64,000 bases of DNA from Ahrensia sp. (GTDB lineage Bacteria > Pseudomonadota > Alphaproteobacteria > Rhizobiales > Rhizobiaceae): positions 39,693 to 103,692 of the forward strand of contig PAKZ01000012.1 in NCBI GenBank assembly GCA_002706335.1, in the 5' to 3' direction. This document shows positions 63,444 to 64,000 of the stretch, piece after piece (positions within the stretch are counted from its first letter, which is position 1; each line of letters begins with the position of its first letter). Under the pieces are notes generated by a model. It did not search any database. It was not told where the DNA came from and saw nothing but the letters and a program-made list of their open reading frames with translations. A program made the position numbers and the translations under genes.

Positions 63444-64000
63444 GGCCACCGACGCACGGCGCCGGCAGGACGAAAGCGACGCCGATGTCGACCTGATGCG
63501 CCGTGTCTGCGTATTGCTTAATGGCTGACATCACGACCTCATCTCTTGTGGGCGCGTGTCATCACGCTCCGCGCCTATCTCAGTCTATGCCGTTTCAAAG
63601 AACCCGGGCGTAGGCCGTTTTGCTTGATGGCTGACATCCCTACCCCCTCTCTTGCCTTTTCCAAGCACTTACACGGGCCTTGCCCGCGTAAATGCAGGAA
63701 AAGGCTTTCTCTCCCACGAGGGGAGAGAGTGGGCGCGTCGCTTAGCCCTTCGCCAAAAAACCTCGATCTACGCAACTTCAAAGAACCCGGGCGTAAGCCC
63801 AACAAATTTGTCCCGCCTTTAAGCTCCTCGCGAAGTTCGTCGCTGGCGGGCCCCTAAAGCGCGACCGCGCGTCGGCCACTTTTGGCCGCCCATGCGGAGG
63901 CGTTCCCGCGCAGCGGGAACTGCCGTGAGCACGCAAAACTGGAAGACGGGCGGTCGGGGATCGCTCTGTCTAATGTTAATACTGCGGTCCTTCGACCGCC
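63444..64000. repeat. non-coding region with short duplications and hairpins
   Basis: No ORF looks genuine. A TGCTT(A/G)ATGGCTGACATC-like unit occurs at about 63515 and 63621. A TCAAAGAACCCGGGCGTA unit occurs at about 63595 and 63778. Hairpins are TTACACGGGC..GCCCGCGTAA (63669-63692), CTCTCCC-ACGA-GGGGAGAG (63709-63727), GTTCCCGC-GCA-GCGGGAAC (63902-63920) and GCGGTC-CTTC-GACCGC (63984-63999). These are like the intergenic mosaic repeats of Hyphomicrobiales. Confidence 0.7.

Noticed and set aside
63546..63857. 103-residue ORF in the terminal repeat region
   Set aside because: Sequence is Ser/Pro/Arg-rich low complexity that follows the repeat units; no start signal or family pattern.

Overview
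The window is GC-rich chromosomal DNA from an alphaproteobacterium, most likely of the order Hyphomicrobiales (Rhizobiales). Markers are an Omp19-type lipoprotein, an IalB family protein, DUF2794 and DUF1223 proteins, an rpsP / chorismate mutase / ffh block, a dapF-mtaB-ftsY-yciB block, the sulfolipid genes sqdB, sqdD and sqdC, and a ybhL-leader-like element before a Bax inhibitor-1 gene. Coding density is high. I saw no tRNA, rRNA, CRISPR array, transposase, integrase or phage gene. The first gene (zapE) is cut by the left edge.

Layout. 1-9.1 kb, minus strand: zapE (partial), an Omp19-like lipoprotein, phoD, then a compact four-gene operon (Lgt-superfamily membrane protein, two small related membrane proteins, a cysteine-rich radical SAM enzyme of tetraether-synthase type), then rpsP, chorismate mutase, a GNAT and ffh. 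A promoter, stacked hairpins and an intrinsic terminator lie upstream of ffh. 9.2-13.3 kb: NAPE-PLD-like hydrolase, fatty acid desaturase, an AT-richer patch with a Cys-rich unknown gene, and a YcaQ-type glycosylase. 13.4-20.2 kb: dapF-mtaB-ftsY and yciB, with an oligogalacturonate lyase and a secreted unknown protein placed in reverse between ftsY and yciB. 20.2-29.3 kb: MFS transporter, CatA-like acetyltransferase, typA, site-2 protease, a decayed gnd pseudogene, M3 peptidase, orphan TAXI-type binding protein. 29.4-38.4 kb: MarR + Bcr/CflA efflux pair, argG, and an envelope cluster (PAP2 phosphatase, LysE exporter, two GT39 transferases), then rlmN. 38.5-49.1 kb: mostly small housekeeping genes, tesA divergent from a YbbA/YbbP-type ABC transporter, BI-1, DUF2794 and DUF1223 genes.

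49.2-56.6 kb: a DadA-like FAD oxidoreductase under a tandem glycine riboswitch, the sulfoquinovosyl diacylglycerol genes sqdB-sqdD-sqdC with a Nudix gene in reverse inside the cluster, a GT4 transferase, and a divergent VOC/soxR pair sharing a near-consensus SoxR box. 56.9-63.4 kb: an alpha/beta-hydrolase membrane protein, a stand-alone RecA-fold ATPase, a DUF779 / aldehyde dehydrogenase operon with its GAF-Fis regulator flanked by two nearly identical perfect palindromes, and a ceramidase-family membrane protein. The last 550 bases are non-coding and rich in short duplications and hairpins.

The best candidate for something undescribed is the operon at 3317-6000. It pairs an Lgt-fold protein that lacks usual Lgt catalytic residues with a radical SAM enzyme carrying the double CX3CX2C layout of archaeal lipid-coupling enzymes, which suggests a membrane lipid or lipoprotein modification. 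Functions are inferred from sequence patterns read by eye; no database search was run.
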